Shown one piece after another: positions 46,829-55,813 of a stretch of 64,000 nucleotides of DNA (the stretch's first letter is position 1; each line of letters starts with the position of its first letter). A program made the position numbers and the translations under genes. Where the stretch lies: assembly GCF_900108875.1 (NCBI RefSeq), contig NZ_FNYJ01000001.1, positions 1,729,387 through 1,793,386 on the forward strand, written 5' to 3'. The notes beneath the pieces were generated by a model. The model did not search any database. It was not told the origin of the DNA and was given only the letters and a program-made list of their open reading frames with translations. The stretch is from Pseudomonas sp. NFR16 (GTDB taxonomy: Bacteria; Pseudomonadota; Gammaproteobacteria; Pseudomonadales; Pseudomonadaceae).

Positions 46829-49282
46829 GTGAACACTCCCCGCCCCTGCTATCACTGCGCACTGCCCGTTCCATCGGGCAGCCGCTACCTCGCCACGGTG
46901 CTCGGCGAGCCTCGGGATTTCTGTTGCCCAGGCTGTCAGGCCATCGCCCAGGCCATCGTCGAAGGCGGCCTGGAAAGCTATTACCAGCACCGCAGCGAGG
47001 CCTCGACCAACCCGCAAACCCTGGTGCTGCCACTGCCTGACGAGCAGACCCTGTACGACCGTGCCGATGTGCAGGCGTCATTCGTGCGTCACGACGAGTC
47101 CCTCGCGGAGACCACGCTGATGATCGACGGCATCAGTTGCGCGGCCTGCGGCTGGCTGATCGAGCGCCATCTGCGCACCTTGCCGGCCGTGGCCGAAGCG
47201 CGCCTGAACCTGTCCAGCCATCGTCTGCACCTGCGCTGGGACGATGCGCAACTGGCGCTGAGCGAGGTGATGAGTCAGCTGCGCAGCATTGGCTACGCGG
47301 CTCATCCTTACCAGACCGATCAGGCGACCGAGCGTCTGGCCTCGGACAATCGCCGCAGCCTGCGGCAACTGGGCGTGGCAGGCCTGCTCTGGTTCCAGGC
47401 GATGATGGCGACGATGGCGACATGGCCGGAGTTCAGCCTCGATCTCAGCCCGGACATGCACACGATCCTGCGCTGGGTGGCGATGTTTCTGACAACGCCG
47501 ATTGTCTTCTACAGCTGTGCACCCTTCTTCATGGGTGCATTGCGCGACCTGAGAACCCGACGTCTGACGATGGATGTTTCGGTGTCGCTGGCCATCGGCG
47601 CGGCTTATCTGGCAGGCATCTGGACGGCGATCACCGGTGTAGGTGAGCTGTATTTCGACGCGGTCGGCATGTTTGCGCTGTTCTTGCTGACCGGGCGCTA
47701 TCTGGAACGCCGCGCGCGGGAACGCACTGCCGCTGCGACCTCGCAACTGGTGAATCTGCTGCCGGCGTCCTGTCTGCGCGTGAAAGAAGACGGCCAGACC
47801 GAGCGCATCCTGCTCAGCGACCTGCGTCTGCACGATCGGGTGCTGGTTCATCCTGGCGCGGTTTTGCCCGCGGACGGCAGGATCGTCGCCGGACAATCCA
47901 GCCTCGATGAGTCGCTGCTCAGCGGTGAATACTTGCCCCAGCCGCGGCGCACGGGCGATGCCGTCACGGCGGGCACGGCCAACGTCGAAAGCGCCTTGAC
48001 CGTCGAAGTGCTCGCGCTGGGCCATGACACCCGCCTGTCCGCCATCGTCCGGCTGCTGGAGCGGGCGCAGACGGAAAAGCCGCCGCTTGCCCGCATTGCC
48101 GACCGGGCCGCGCACTGGTTTCTGATGATTTCGCTGGTGCTGGCCGCCGCCATCGGCCTGTTGTGGTGGCAACTGGACCCCGCGCGCGCCTTCTGGATCG
48201 TGCTGGCGATGCTGGTTGCAACCTGCCCTTGCGCGCTGTCGCTGGCGACGCCGACCGCATTGACCGCCGCCACCGGCACGCTGCACGCCCTGGGCCTGCT
48301 GCTCACGCGCGGCCATGTGCTGGAGGGGCTGAATCAGGTCGACACGGTCATCTTCGACAAGACCGGCACGCTCACCGAAGGCCGGCTGACGCTGCGCGCC
48401 ATTCACAGCCTTGGCGCGTTGAGCAGTGACGAGTGCCTGTGCCTGGCGGCTGCGCTGGAAAATCACTCGGAGCACCCGGTCGCCAGGGCATTCGGCAGCA
48501 CGCCGCTGACCGCACAGGATGTGATTGCGATGCCAGGGCTTGGTCTTGAGGGTCGCGTGGATGGTCGGGTTCTGCGCATCGGTCAGCCTGCGTTCGTCTG
48601 CGCGTTGAGTGAGAGCCAGGTTCCGTCGCTGCCCGAGCAGGTGGGTCAATGCCTGCTGCTGGGCGACGCGCACCAGGCGCTGGCCTGGCTGGTGCTGGAT
48701 GATCGGGTGCGTGACGACGCCGCGGGCTTGATCGACGCGTGCCGCCAGCGCGGCTGGAAGACGCTGCTGTTGTCCGGCGACAGTTCGCCGATGGTTGCCA
48801 GCGTCGCCGCGCAGCTGCGCATCGACGAAGCGCGCGGCAGCCTGCAGGCGCAGGACAAACTGGCGATTCTTGGGCAGTTACGGGCGCAGGGACACACCGT
48901 ACTGGTGGTCGGCGACGGGGTCAATGACGTGCCGGTGCTGGGCGCGGCGGACATCAGCGTGGCGATGGGGTCGGCGACCGACCTGGCGAAGACCAGCGCC
49001 GACACGGTCCTGCTGTCCAATCGCCTGGAGGCGCTGGTGCAGGCATTCAGCCTGGCGCGCCGAACTCGCCGGGTAATCATCGAAAATCTGCTGTGGGCCG
49101 GTCTGTACAATGGCCTCATGCTGCCGTTTGCCGCGCTGGGCCTGATCACGCCGTTGTGGGCGGCGGCCGGCATGTCGATCAGTTCGCTGGTGGTGGTGCT
49201 CAACGCTCTGCGACTGACCCGCGTGAAGCAACGCCCACCCGCGCCCGCCCTCAGCGCCGACCGCCGTGCGCTGCCAGCATGA
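46829..49282 (+). CDS. ccoI: Copper P1B-type ATPase for cbb3 oxidase
   Basis: An 817-residue copper-transporting ATPase (FixI) that supplies copper to CcoN. The start is GTG 46829 (VNTPRPCYHC). The N-terminus has a Cys-rich entry (CYHC, FCCPGC) and a metal-binding domain with GISCAACGW (Cys104, Cys107). The membrane copper site is Cys466-Pro-Cys468 in ATCPCALSLATP. The phosphorylated residue is Asp510 in DKTGTLTEG, and the hinge motif is GDGVNDVPVL. It begins four bases after ccoH. Confidence 0.96.
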   Translation: MNTPRPCYHCALPVPSGSRYLATVLGEPRDFCCPGCQAIAQAIVEGGLESYYQHRSEASTNPQTLVLPLPDEQTLYDRADVQASFVRHDESLAETTLMIDGISCAACGWLIERHLRTLPAVAEARLNLSSHRLHLRWDDAQLALSEVMSQLRSIGYAAHPYQTDQATERLASDNRRSLRQLGVAGLLWFQAMMATMATWPEFSLDLSPDMHTILRWVAMFLTTPIVFYSCAPFFMGALRDLRTRRLTMDVSVSLAIGAAYLAGIWTAITGVGELYFDAVGMFALFLLTGRYLERRARERTAAATSQLVNLLPASCLRVKEDGQTERILLSDLRLHDRVLVHPGAVLPADGRIVAGQSSLDESLLSGEYLPQPRRTGDAVTAGTANVESALTVEVLALGHDTRLSAIVRLLERAQTEKPPLARIADRAAHWFLMISLVLAAAIGLLWWQLDPARAFWIVLAMLVATCPCALSLATPTALTAATGTLHALGLLLTRGHVLEGLNQVDTVIFDKTGTLTEGRLTLRAIHSLGALSSDECLCLAAALENHSEHPVARAFGSTPLTAQDVIAMPGLGLEGRVDGRVLRIGQPAFVCALSESQVPSLPEQVGQCLLLGDAHQALAWLVLDDRVRDDAAGLIDACRQRGWKTLLLSGDSSPMVASVAAQLRIDEARGSLQAQDKLAILGQLRAQGHTVLVVGDGVNDVPVLGAADISVAMGSATDLAKTSADTVLLSNRLEALVQAFSLARRTRRVIIENLLWAGLYNGLMLPFAALGLITPLWAAAGMSISSLVVVLNALRLTRVKQRPPAPALSADRRALPA

Positions 49283-49307
49283 CCGCACCACTGCTTCAGG
49301 AGGCCCG

Positions 49308-49526
49308 ATGCCTGCGCTGTACGTCATGATTCCCGTCGCGCTGTTGATAGTGGCGGTGGCGATCTACATCTTTTTCTGGGCGGTGAACAGCGGTCAGTAT
49401 GACGATCTGGACAGCCCGGCGCACAGCATCCTGTTCGACGATCAAGATCCCGCGCACAAGGCTGGCGTCGATGAAGCATCAGGAAAAACCGTACCGCCTG
49501 CGCGCGAGAAACCCGCGGATGATTGA
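49308..49526 (+). CDS. ccoS: cbb3 oxidase maturation protein
   Basis: A 72-residue protein with one transmembrane helix (about 3-24). It has the family pattern of a hydrophobic N-terminus followed by FFWAVNSGQYDDLDSPAHSILFDD. It is required for heme b and copper insertion into the oxidase. CAGGAGG lies just upstream of the ATG. It closes the ccoGHIS set. Confidence 0.95.
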   Translation: MPALYVMIPVALLIVAVAIYIFFWAVNSGQYDDLDSPAHSILFDDQDPAHKAGVDEASGKTVPPAREKPADD

Positions 49527-49618
49527 TCCGGATTCCAGCCCCTCGCGGTTGCGGGCAAGCGCGCGCCTACAAGGCGAACAGCTCGTTTCCCACGTCGAAC
49601 GCTATGCAGGCCGGGCCC

Positions 49619-50302
49619 ATGGCTGACCTCCTCCCCCAACTCGTCAGCGCGCTGATTCTCGGCCTGCTTGGCGGCGGCCACTGCCTGGGCATGTGCGGCG
49701 GGTTGATGGGCGCGCTGACCCTGGCGATCCCCAGGGAACAACGCAGTCGGCGCTTGCGCCTGCTTGCGGCCTATAACCTGGGGCGAATTTTCAGCTATGC
49801 CTGCGCCGGGTTATTGATCGGCCTGCTGGGTTGGGCGGTGATCAACAGTCCGGGCGCGATGTTGCTGCGGGTCGTTGCCGCGCTGTTGCTGATCAGCATG
49901 GGTTTGTACCTGGCCGGCTGGTGGAGCGGCCTGACGCGCATCGAAGGCCTGGGCCGCTGGCTGTGGCGCTTCATCCAACCAATCGCCAGCCGCCTGCTGC
50001 CTGTGTCGAGCACGCCGCGTGCCCTGTTGCTCGGCGCGTTGTGGGGCTGGTTGCCATGCGGACTGGTTTACAGCACGTTGCTGTGGGCCGCCAGCCAGGG
50101 CAACGCCTGGTACAGCGGCCTGCTGATGCTCGCATTTGGCGTCGGCACCTGGCCCGTGCTGCTCGCCACCGGCCTTGCCGCCGGACGCACCCACGCGCTG
50201 CTGCGCCGCCGCAGCGTGCGGGTGGCGGGCGGTCTGCTGGTCATCGTGTTCGGCCTGTGGACGCTGCCCGGCCCGCATCAGCACTGGCTGATGGGGCATT
50301 GA
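49619..50302 (+). CDS. Sulfite exporter TauE/SafE-like membrane protein
   Basis: A 227-residue protein with about six transmembrane helices. Two conserved elements, GGGHCLGMCGG (about residues 19-29) and LWGWLPCGLVYS, place it in the DsbD-like/TauE-SafE group that always follows ccoS in pseudomonads. It may have a role in copper or cytochrome assembly, but the function is not established. The ATG at 49619 follows a REP-like GCGGGCAAGCGCGCGCCTAC at about 49551-49570. Confidence 0.85.
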   Translation: MADLLPQLVSALILGLLGGGHCLGMCGGLMGALTLAIPREQRSRRLRLLAAYNLGRIFSYACAGLLIGLLGWAVINSPGAMLLRVVAALLLISMGLYLAGWWSGLTRIEGLGRWLWRFIQPIASRLLPVSSTPRALLLGALWGWLPCGLVYSTLLWAASQGNAWYSGLLMLAFGVGTWPVLLATGLAAGRTHALLRRRSVRVAGGLLVIVFGLWTLPGPHQHWLMGH

Positions 50303-50354
50303 CGGCACCGCTCGTCCGGCGCGCGGAGGTCTCTCGCCGAGGGATCTGCCTGTA

Positions 50355-50368
50355 TTGATCCAGATCAA
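50355..50368. promoter_or_regulatory. Anr/FNR box upstream of hemN
   Basis: TTGATCCAGATCAA is a perfect TTGAT-N4-ATCAA site 61 bases before the hemN start. Anr, encoded two genes on, binds this sequence under low oxygen. Confidence 0.92.
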
Positions 50369-50429
50369 CGTTTCCCTGCTGTTCACTCCCTAAACTGCTT
50401 CCACCGCCAGTCTTTTCGGGAATGCCCGC

Positions 50430-51812
50430 ATGCTCGACGACCTTCGTTGGGATTCAGAACTCATCCGCCGCTATGATCTGGCGGGACCCCGTTACACGTC
50501 CTACCCCACTGCCGTGCAGTTTCATACGCAGACAGGCGCCTTCGACCTGCTCCACGCCCTGCGCGAGAGCCGCAAGGCGCTCAGGCCGCTGTCGCTGTAC
50601 GTGCACATCCCGTTCTGCGCCAACATTTGTTACTACTGCGCCTGCAACAAAGTGATCACCAAGGATCGCGGTCGCGCCCAGGCGTACCTGCAACGGCTGG
50701 AACACGAGATCGAGATGATCGCCTGTCACGTCGACGCTCGGCAGGTCGTCGAGCAGCTGCACCTGGGCGGGGGCACGCCCACCTTCCTCAGTCACGTGGA
50801 ACTGCGGCAGCTCATGGCGCACCTGCGCAAGCATTTCCACCTGCTGGACGATCATTCCGCCGACTACGGCATCGAAATCGACCCCCGCGAAGCCGACTGG
50901 TCGACCATGGGCCTGTTGCGCGAACTGGGCTTCAACCGCGTGAGCCTCGGCGTGCAGGATCTCGACCCACTGGTGCAGCGCGCAATCAACCGCCTGCAAA
51001 GCCTGGAAGAGACCCGCGCCATCGTCGAGGCTGCGCGCACGCTGCAATTTCGGTCGGTGAACGTCGACCTGATCTACGGCTTGCCGTTGCAGACACCCGA
51101 CGGCTTCGCCCGCACGGTCGACGAGGTGATCGCGCTGCAGCCCGACCGGCTTTCGGTGTTCAACTACGCGCACCTGCCGGAACGCTTCATGCCGCAGCGG
51201 CGCATCGACACCGCGCAACTGCCCGGCCCCGAGCACAAGCTGCAGATGCTGCAGCGCACCATCGAACAATTGACCCGCGCAGGCTATCGCTACATCGGCA
51301 TGGACCATTTCGCCCTGCCCGACGACGACCTGGCGATCGCGCAGGAAGAAGGCACCCTGCAGCGCAATTTTCAGGGCTACACCACCCACGGTCACTGCGA
51401 TCTGATCGGTCTGGGCGTCTCGGCCATCAGCCAGGTCGGCGATCTGTACGCGCAAAACAGCAATGACCTGACCGAATACCAGAGCCTGCTCGCCAGCGAT
51501 CAACTGGCCACCAAACGCGGCCTGCTGCGCAACGCCGACGACCGTTTGCGACGCGCAGTCATCGGCCAACTGATCTGTCATTTCCAGCTGGATTTCGCCA
51601 GCATCGAGGCCACCTTCGCCATCGACTTTCGCAATTACTTCGCTGATGAGTGGCCGCAGTTACTGGACATGGCCACAGACGGACTCATCGAACTGGATGC
51701 CAGAGGGCTGGCCGTCACGCCATCGGGACGGCTGCTGGTGCGGTCGATCTGCATGGTGTTCGATGCGTATCTCAGCATGCAAAACCGTCAGAGATTTTCC
51801 CGCGTCATATAG
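50430..51812 (+). CDS. hemN: Oxygen-independent coproporphyrinogen III oxidase
   Basis: A 460-residue radical-SAM enzyme that makes protoporphyrinogen IX without oxygen. The cluster motif is Cys63-X3-Cys67-X2-Cys70 in PFCANICYYCACNK. GGGTPTF is seen at about 112-118. The start MLDDLRWDSELIRRYDLAGPRYTSYPTAV matches the family. The perfect Anr box upstream shows control by low oxygen. It fits the adjoining cbb3 oxidase, which needs heme at low oxygen. Confidence 0.97.
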   Translation: MLDDLRWDSELIRRYDLAGPRYTSYPTAVQFHTQTGAFDLLHALRESRKALRPLSLYVHIPFCANICYYCACNKVITKDRGRAQAYLQRLEHEIEMIACHVDARQVVEQLHLGGGTPTFLSHVELRQLMAHLRKHFHLLDDHSADYGIEIDPREADWSTMGLLRELGFNRVSLGVQDLDPLVQRAINRLQSLEETRAIVEAARTLQFRSVNVDLIYGLPLQTPDGFARTVDEVIALQPDRLSVFNYAHLPERFMPQRRIDTAQLPGPEHKLQMLQRTIEQLTRAGYRYIGMDHFALPDDDLAIAQEEGTLQRNFQGYTTHGHCDLIGLGVSAISQVGDLYAQNSNDLTEYQSLLASDQLATKRGLLRNADDRLRRAVIGQLICHFQLDFASIEATFAIDFRNYFADEWPQLLDMATDGLIELDARGLAVTPSGRLLVRSICMVFDAYLSMQNRQRFSRVI

Positions 51813-51931
51813 GAGTTTTCCTTTGCATGGGCAGGAATGTTTGTCACGCCATGGAAGGCACGTGCTAGTCGGGGCTTTGACCGTGGGTTACCCTTTCGAC
51901 TTATGTGTGTATTTTCACAAGGAATTACCCG

Positions 51932-52666
51932 ATGTCTGAGCCAGTAAAACTGCGCGCTCATACCCAGGCTCACTGCAAGGATTGCAGCCTGGCCCCGTTG
52001 TGCCTCCCGCTTTCGCTGAACCTGGAAGACATGGATGCACTGGACGAAATCGTCAAACGCGGCCGTCCACTGAAAAAAGGTGAATTCCTGTTTCGCCAGG
52101 GCGACACGTTCGATTCGGTCTACGCCGTGCGCTCTGGCGCGCTGAAAACCTTCAGCCTCAGCGATGGCGGCGAAGAGCAACTCACCGGCTTCCACCTGCC
52201 GAGCGAACTGGTCGGCCTGTCGGGCATGGACGCCGAGGCCTATCCGGTGTCGGCGCAGGCGATGGAGACCACCTCGGTCTGCGAAATTCCATTCGAGCGG
52301 CTCGACGAGCTGTCCGTGCAACTGCCTCAATTGCGCCGGCAGCTGATGCGAGTGATGAGCCGGGAAATTCGCGACGATCAGCAGATGATGTTACTGCTCT
52401 CGAAAAAAACCGCCGACGAGCGAATCGCGACCTTCCTGGTCAACCTGTCGGCGCGTTTCCAGGCCAGGGGGTTCTCGGCCAACCAGTTCCGCCTGAGCAT
52501 GTCGCGCAATGAAATCGGCAATTACCTGGGGCTTGCGGTGGAAACCGTGTCGCGGGTATTCACCCGATTCCAGCAAAACGCACTGATCGCCGCCGAAGGC
52601 AAGGAAATCCACATTCTGGACCCGATCCAGCTGTGCGCACTGGCCGGTGGTTCGCTGGAAACCTGA
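51932..52666 (+). CDS. anr: Anaerobic/microaerobic transcription regulator Anr (FNR family)
   Basis: A 244-residue oxygen-sensing regulator. Four cysteines for the [4Fe-4S] cluster are Cys15, Cys18 and Cys24 ([11 protein letters not shown]) and Cys117 (TTSVCEIP). A cAMP-type beta-barrel and dimer helix follow. The recognition helix contains [11 protein letters not shown], the E..SR pattern that reads the TTGAT half site. ATG 51932 ([10 protein letters not shown]) is chosen, with AAGGAA upstream. The hemN operator is an obvious target. No Anr box was seen before anr itself. Confidence 0.96.
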   Translation: MSEPVKLRAHTQAHCKDCSLAPLCLPLSLNLEDMDALDEIVKRGRPLKKGEFLFRQGDTFDSVYAVRSGALKTFSLSDGGEEQLTGFHLPSELVGLSGMDAEAYPVSAQAMETTSVCEIPFERLDELSVQLPQLRRQLMRVMSREIRDDQQMMLLLSKKTADERIATFLVNLSARFQARGFSANQFRLSMSRNEIGNYLGLAVETVSRVFTRFQQNALIAAEGKEIHILDPIQLCALAGGSLET

Positions 52667-52731
52667 TGCATCGAGGCTTGGGCAGGCTTAGACTAGCGCC
52701 TTTGTTTCAGTCTCCTGCCCAGGATCCTTCG

Positions 52732-53280
52732 ATGATTTTCGACGAATTCAGCTTCAAATCCCTGATCCGCCCGGTGGTGGATTTCCCCAAGCCCGGCGTG
52801 ATCTTCCGCGACATCACCCCGCTGTTTCAGTCGCCCAAGGCGCTGCGCGTAGTGATCGACAGCTTCATCCAGCGTTACATCGACGCGGAATTCACCCACG
52901 TCGGCGCAATGGATGCGAGGGGTTTTCTGATCGGCTCGATCATCGCCTACGAACTCAACAAACCACTGGTACTGTTCCGCAAGCAAGGCAAATTGCCGGC
53001 CGACGTCCTGGCCGAGGGCTACCAGACCGAATACGGCGAAGCGTTCCTGGAAGTTCACGCCGACAGCCTGTGCGACGGCGATTCGGTAGTGATGTTCGAT
53101 GACCTGATCGCGACCGGTGGCACGCTGATCGCCGCGGCCAACCTGATCCGCCGCATGGGCGCGAAGGTTTACGAAGCAGCGGCGATCATCGACTTGCCGG
53201 AACTGGGCGGTTCGCGGCGCCTGGAAGACATGGAGATCCCGACGTTTTGCCTGACGCAGTTCGCGTTGACCGATAAATAA
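52732..53280 (+). CDS. apt: Adenine phosphoribosyltransferase
   Basis: A 182-residue purine salvage enzyme that makes AMP from adenine and PRPP. The PRPP-binding loop is [17 protein letters not shown] (about 122-138), and the start [19 protein letters not shown] matches the family. The ATG at 52732 replaces an upstream in-frame start at 52633 that overlaps anr. It follows anr as in other pseudomonads. Confidence 0.95.
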   Translation: MIFDEFSFKSLIRPVVDFPKPGVIFRDITPLFQSPKALRVVIDSFIQRYIDAEFTHVGAMDARGFLIGSIIAYELNKPLVLFRKQGKLPADVLAEGYQTEYGEAFLEVHADSLCDGDSVVMFDDLIATGGTLIAAANLIRRMGAKVYEAAAIIDLPELGGSRRLEDMEIPTFCLTQFALTDK

Positions 53281-53300
53281 CGGCGCAGTGATTTTCCACT

Positions 53301-53388
53301 GTGAGCGCGCGTTTGCCCGCGATTGCGGTGTGTCGGCCAAGACGGTGTATCTGACCCACCCTGATCGCGGGCAAGCACGCTCCTGCAG
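53301..53388. repeat. Inverted REP pair
   Basis: GTGAGCGCGCGTTTGCCCGC is mirrored by GCGGGCAAGCACGCTCCTGC across about 45 bases, between the convergent apt and recR genes. Confidence 0.75.
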
Positions 53389-53402
53389 TGAATGGTTTGA
53401 TT

Positions 53403-54005
53403 TCAGAGCTGTATCGGCTTGCGACCCGCGAACGAGTGCGCCAGCGTGCCGCCATCCACCAGCTCAAGCTCGCCACCCAGCGGCACGCCGTGGGCAATCC
53501 GGGAGGTCACCAGACCTTTGTTGTTGAGCAACTGGGCGATGTAATGCGCCGTCGCCTCGCCCTCCACGGTGGGGTTGGTCGCCAGGATCACTTCGGTGAA
53601 CGTGCCCTGCTCCCCGATGCGCGCCATCAATTGAGGAATGCCGATCGCTTCAGGACCCAGCCCGTCCAGCGGCGACAGATGGCCTTTGAGCACGAAGTAA
53701 CGTCCGCGATAACCGGTCTGCTCGACGGCGTAGACATCCATCGGCCCCTCCACGACGCACAACAATGTGTCGTCACGGCGATTGTCGGCGCATTGCGGAC
53801 ACAGCTCATCTTCGGTGAGCGTGCGGCATTGCTTGCAGTGTCCAACGCCTTCCATGGCCTGACTCAGCGCTTGAGCCAGTCGCGAGCCGCCACTGCGATC
53901 ACGCTCGAGCAACTGCAACGCCATGCGTTGAGCGGTTTTCTGACCCACGCCCGGCAAAATGCGCAGGGAGTCGATCAACTGGCGAATCAGAGGGCTGAAG
54001 CTCAT
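53403..54005 (-). CDS. recR: Recombination mediator RecR
   Basis: A 200-residue DNA repair protein that helps load RecA with RecF and RecO. There is an N-terminal helix-hairpin-helix ([20 protein letters not shown]). A zinc finger follows with Cys57, Cys60, Cys69 and Cys72, and a Toprim domain ([19 protein letters not shown]). ATG 54005 ([14 protein letters not shown]) is the standard start. In many bacteria it follows dnaX and ybaB; here an unrelated oxidoreductase gene lies between ybaB and recR on the same strand. Confidence 0.96.
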   Translation of the reverse strand: MSFSPLIRQLIDSLRILPGVGQKTAQRMALQLLERDRSGGSRLAQALSQAMEGVGHCKQCRTLTEDELCPQCADNRRDDTLLCVVEGPMDVYAVEQTGYRGRYFVLKGHLSPLDGLGPEAIGIPQLMARIGEQGTFTEVILATNPTVEGEATAHYIAQLLNNKGLVTSRIAHGVPLGGELELVDGGTLAHSFAGRKPIQL

Positions 54006-54074
54006 TGAAGAAACGTCCGACAAAAACACGAGACGCGGTTTATACCCGCGCCCCCGATTAGCGTCAAATAACGC

Positions 54075-55103
54075 TTACGACACCTTCACCACCAGCTTGC
54101 CAAAGTTCTTCCCTTCGAGCATGCCGATGAAGGCGTCCGGCGCATGCTCCAGGCCTTCCACCACGTCCTCGCGGAATTTGACTTTGCCGTCCTTCACCAG
54201 TGGCACCATCTCCTGCATGAATTCATCCAGGCGGTGGTAATACTCTTCGTAAACGATAAAGCCCTGAATTTTCGCGCGCTTGGTCAGCAGCGTGCGCATC
54301 AGCAGCGGCAGGTAGTTCGGGCCATCGGGCAGCCGCTGAGCGTTGTATTGCGCAATCAGGCCGCACAGCGGAACCCGCGCATGCTGGTTGAGCAGCGGCA
54401 GCACGGCCTCAAATACCTTGCCGCCGACGAGTTCGAAATAGATGTCGATCCCGCTCGGGCAGGCTTCGCTCAGCTGCTCGGCAAAATGCTCGCTGTGGTG
54501 ATCGATGCAGGCGTCGAAACCCAGTTCGTCCATCACGTAGCGGCATTTGTCGATGCCGCCCGCAATGCCCACCACGCGCAGACCGTGCAGCTTGGCGACC
54601 TGGCCGACGACCGAGCCGACGGCGCCGGACGCTGCGGCAACCACCAGCGTCTCACCCGCTTTGGGCTGACCGATGTGCATCAGGCCCATGTAGCCGGTGA
54701 TGCCGGGCATGCCCAGTACGCCGACAGCCATGGACGGACTCGGAATATCCTTCGGCACGGGCATGAGGTTTCTGCCGTCCGAAACGCTGTGCGTCTGCCA
54801 GCCGGTCTGCCCCACCACCAGGTCGCCTTCCTTGAACGCGGGATTGCGCGACTGCTCGACGACACTGACCGCACCGCCTTCCATCACCGCGTCGATTTCC
54901 ACCGGAGGCGCGTAGGACGGCGCGTCGCTCATGCGACCGCGCATGTAGGGATCGAGGGAAAGGTACAGCGTGCGAAGCTGAACCTGCCCTTCCTGCAGGT
55001 CAGGCAAAGCTTCACGTTCCAGACGAAAGTTCTCCGGCGTCGGGGCGCCCTGCGGACGGGAGGCCAGGACGATACGCTGGTTGAGAATCAGATCTTGCGA
55101 CAT
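54075..55103 (-). CDS. MDR-superfamily NADP-dependent oxidoreductase (CurA/YncB-like)
   Basis: A 342-residue zinc-free medium-chain reductase, like CurA and leukotriene B4 12-hydroxydehydrogenase-type enzymes that reduce enones. The start MSQDLILNQRIVLASRPQG and LYLSLDPYMRGRM are characteristic. The NADPH-binding motif is VVAAASGAVGSVVGQVAK (about 154-171). The end GKNFGKLVVKVS is also typical. It lies between ybaB and recR, which are neighbours in many bacteria. Confidence 0.92.
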   Translation of the reverse strand: MSQDLILNQRIVLASRPQGAPTPENFRLEREALPDLQEGQVQLRTLYLSLDPYMRGRMSDAPSYAPPVEIDAVMEGGAVSVVEQSRNPAFKEGDLVVGQTGWQTHSVSDGRNLMPVPKDIPSPSMAVGVLGMPGITGYMGLMHIGQPKAGETLVVAAASGAVGSVVGQVAKLHGLRVVGIAGGIDKCRYVMDELGFDACIDHHSEHFAEQLSEACPSGIDIYFELVGGKVFEAVLPLLNQHARVPLCGLIAQYNAQRLPDGPNYLPLLMRTLLTKRAKIQGFIVYEEYYHRLDEFMQEMVPLVKDGKVKFREDVVEGLEHAPDAFIGMLEGKNFGKLVVKVS

Positions 55104-55368
55104 CGGGAGCGGCTCCTTGATGGATCAATGAAGGACTATAGAAGCAGACCGTTCTGCCCGGACGGGGTTCGGTTGAATGCAACAGGTCATATGAAGGACA
55201 TCATTTTTCGCCCTGACATCGGATCTCAATTTGCTCAGCGGCAACCGGTGCGTCCACTGAACATGCAGCGATCGCGAATCCGTCCTCGCGAGCAAGCTCA
55301 CGCCTACAGGTCACGAGCTCGGCTCCGGCATCACGGTGAGGTGGAATACTGTTCACGGGCCCATAAAA
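55104..55368. other. Spacer with one REP-like element
   Basis: This is the region between ybaB and the MDR oxidoreductase gene. It holds CCTCGCGAGCAAGCTCACGCC (a REP-like half at about 55283-55303) and the ybaB terminator at its end. No gene was found. Confidence 0.5.
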
Positions 55369-55393
55369 AATGCCAGGCACTCGGCCCGGCATT
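55369..55393 (-). terminator. Rho-independent terminator after dnaX-ybaB
   Basis: On the minus strand AATGCCGGGC and GCCTGGCATT pair (one G-T) around loop CGAGT and are followed by a T run (AAAAAA at 55365-55370 on the plus strand). Confidence 0.85.
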
Positions 55394-55419
55394 CTGGGTG
55401 CAACACAACCAACCCTGGA

Positions 55420-55746
55420 TCAGAACGGCAGTTTCATGCCTGGCGGCAGCTGCATGCCGGCGGTCATGCTGGCGGTCTTCTCCTGGCTGGCGGCCTCGAT
55501 CTTGCGCACGGCGTCGTTGACGGCGGCGGCGATGAGGTCTTCCAGGATTTCCTTGTCTTCCTGCATCAGGCTGTCGTCCAGACTGACGCGCTTGACGTCA
55601 TGGCGACCGGTCATCACCACGCTCACAAGGCCTGCGCCGGACTGGCCGGTCACTTCGGCATTGGCCAGTTCTTCCTGCATCTTGGCCATTTTTTCCTGCA
55701 TCTGCTGGGCCTGCTTCATCAGGCCAGCCATGCCACCTTTCATCAT
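55420..55746 (-). CDS. ybaB: YbaB/EbfC-family nucleoid-associated protein
   Basis: A 108-residue DNA-binding protein forming a dimer with a coiled N-terminal helix ([22 protein letters not shown]). The conserved [24 protein letters not shown] follows. The ATG at 55746 begins [17 protein letters not shown], as is usual. It lies 67 bases after dnaX and is probably co-transcribed with it. Confidence 0.95.
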   Translation of the reverse strand: MMKGGMAGLMKQAQQMQEKMAKMQEELANAEVTGQSGAGLVSVVMTGRHDVKRVSLDDSLMQEDKEILEDLIAAAVNDAVRKIEAASQEKTASMTAGMQLPPGMKLPF

Positions 55747-55813
55747 GGGAGTTCTCCTCGAAAGTCGTTGGGGTCGTAACGCGGCGCCAAGTGAGCTTAG
55801 CGCCTCGTGGTGA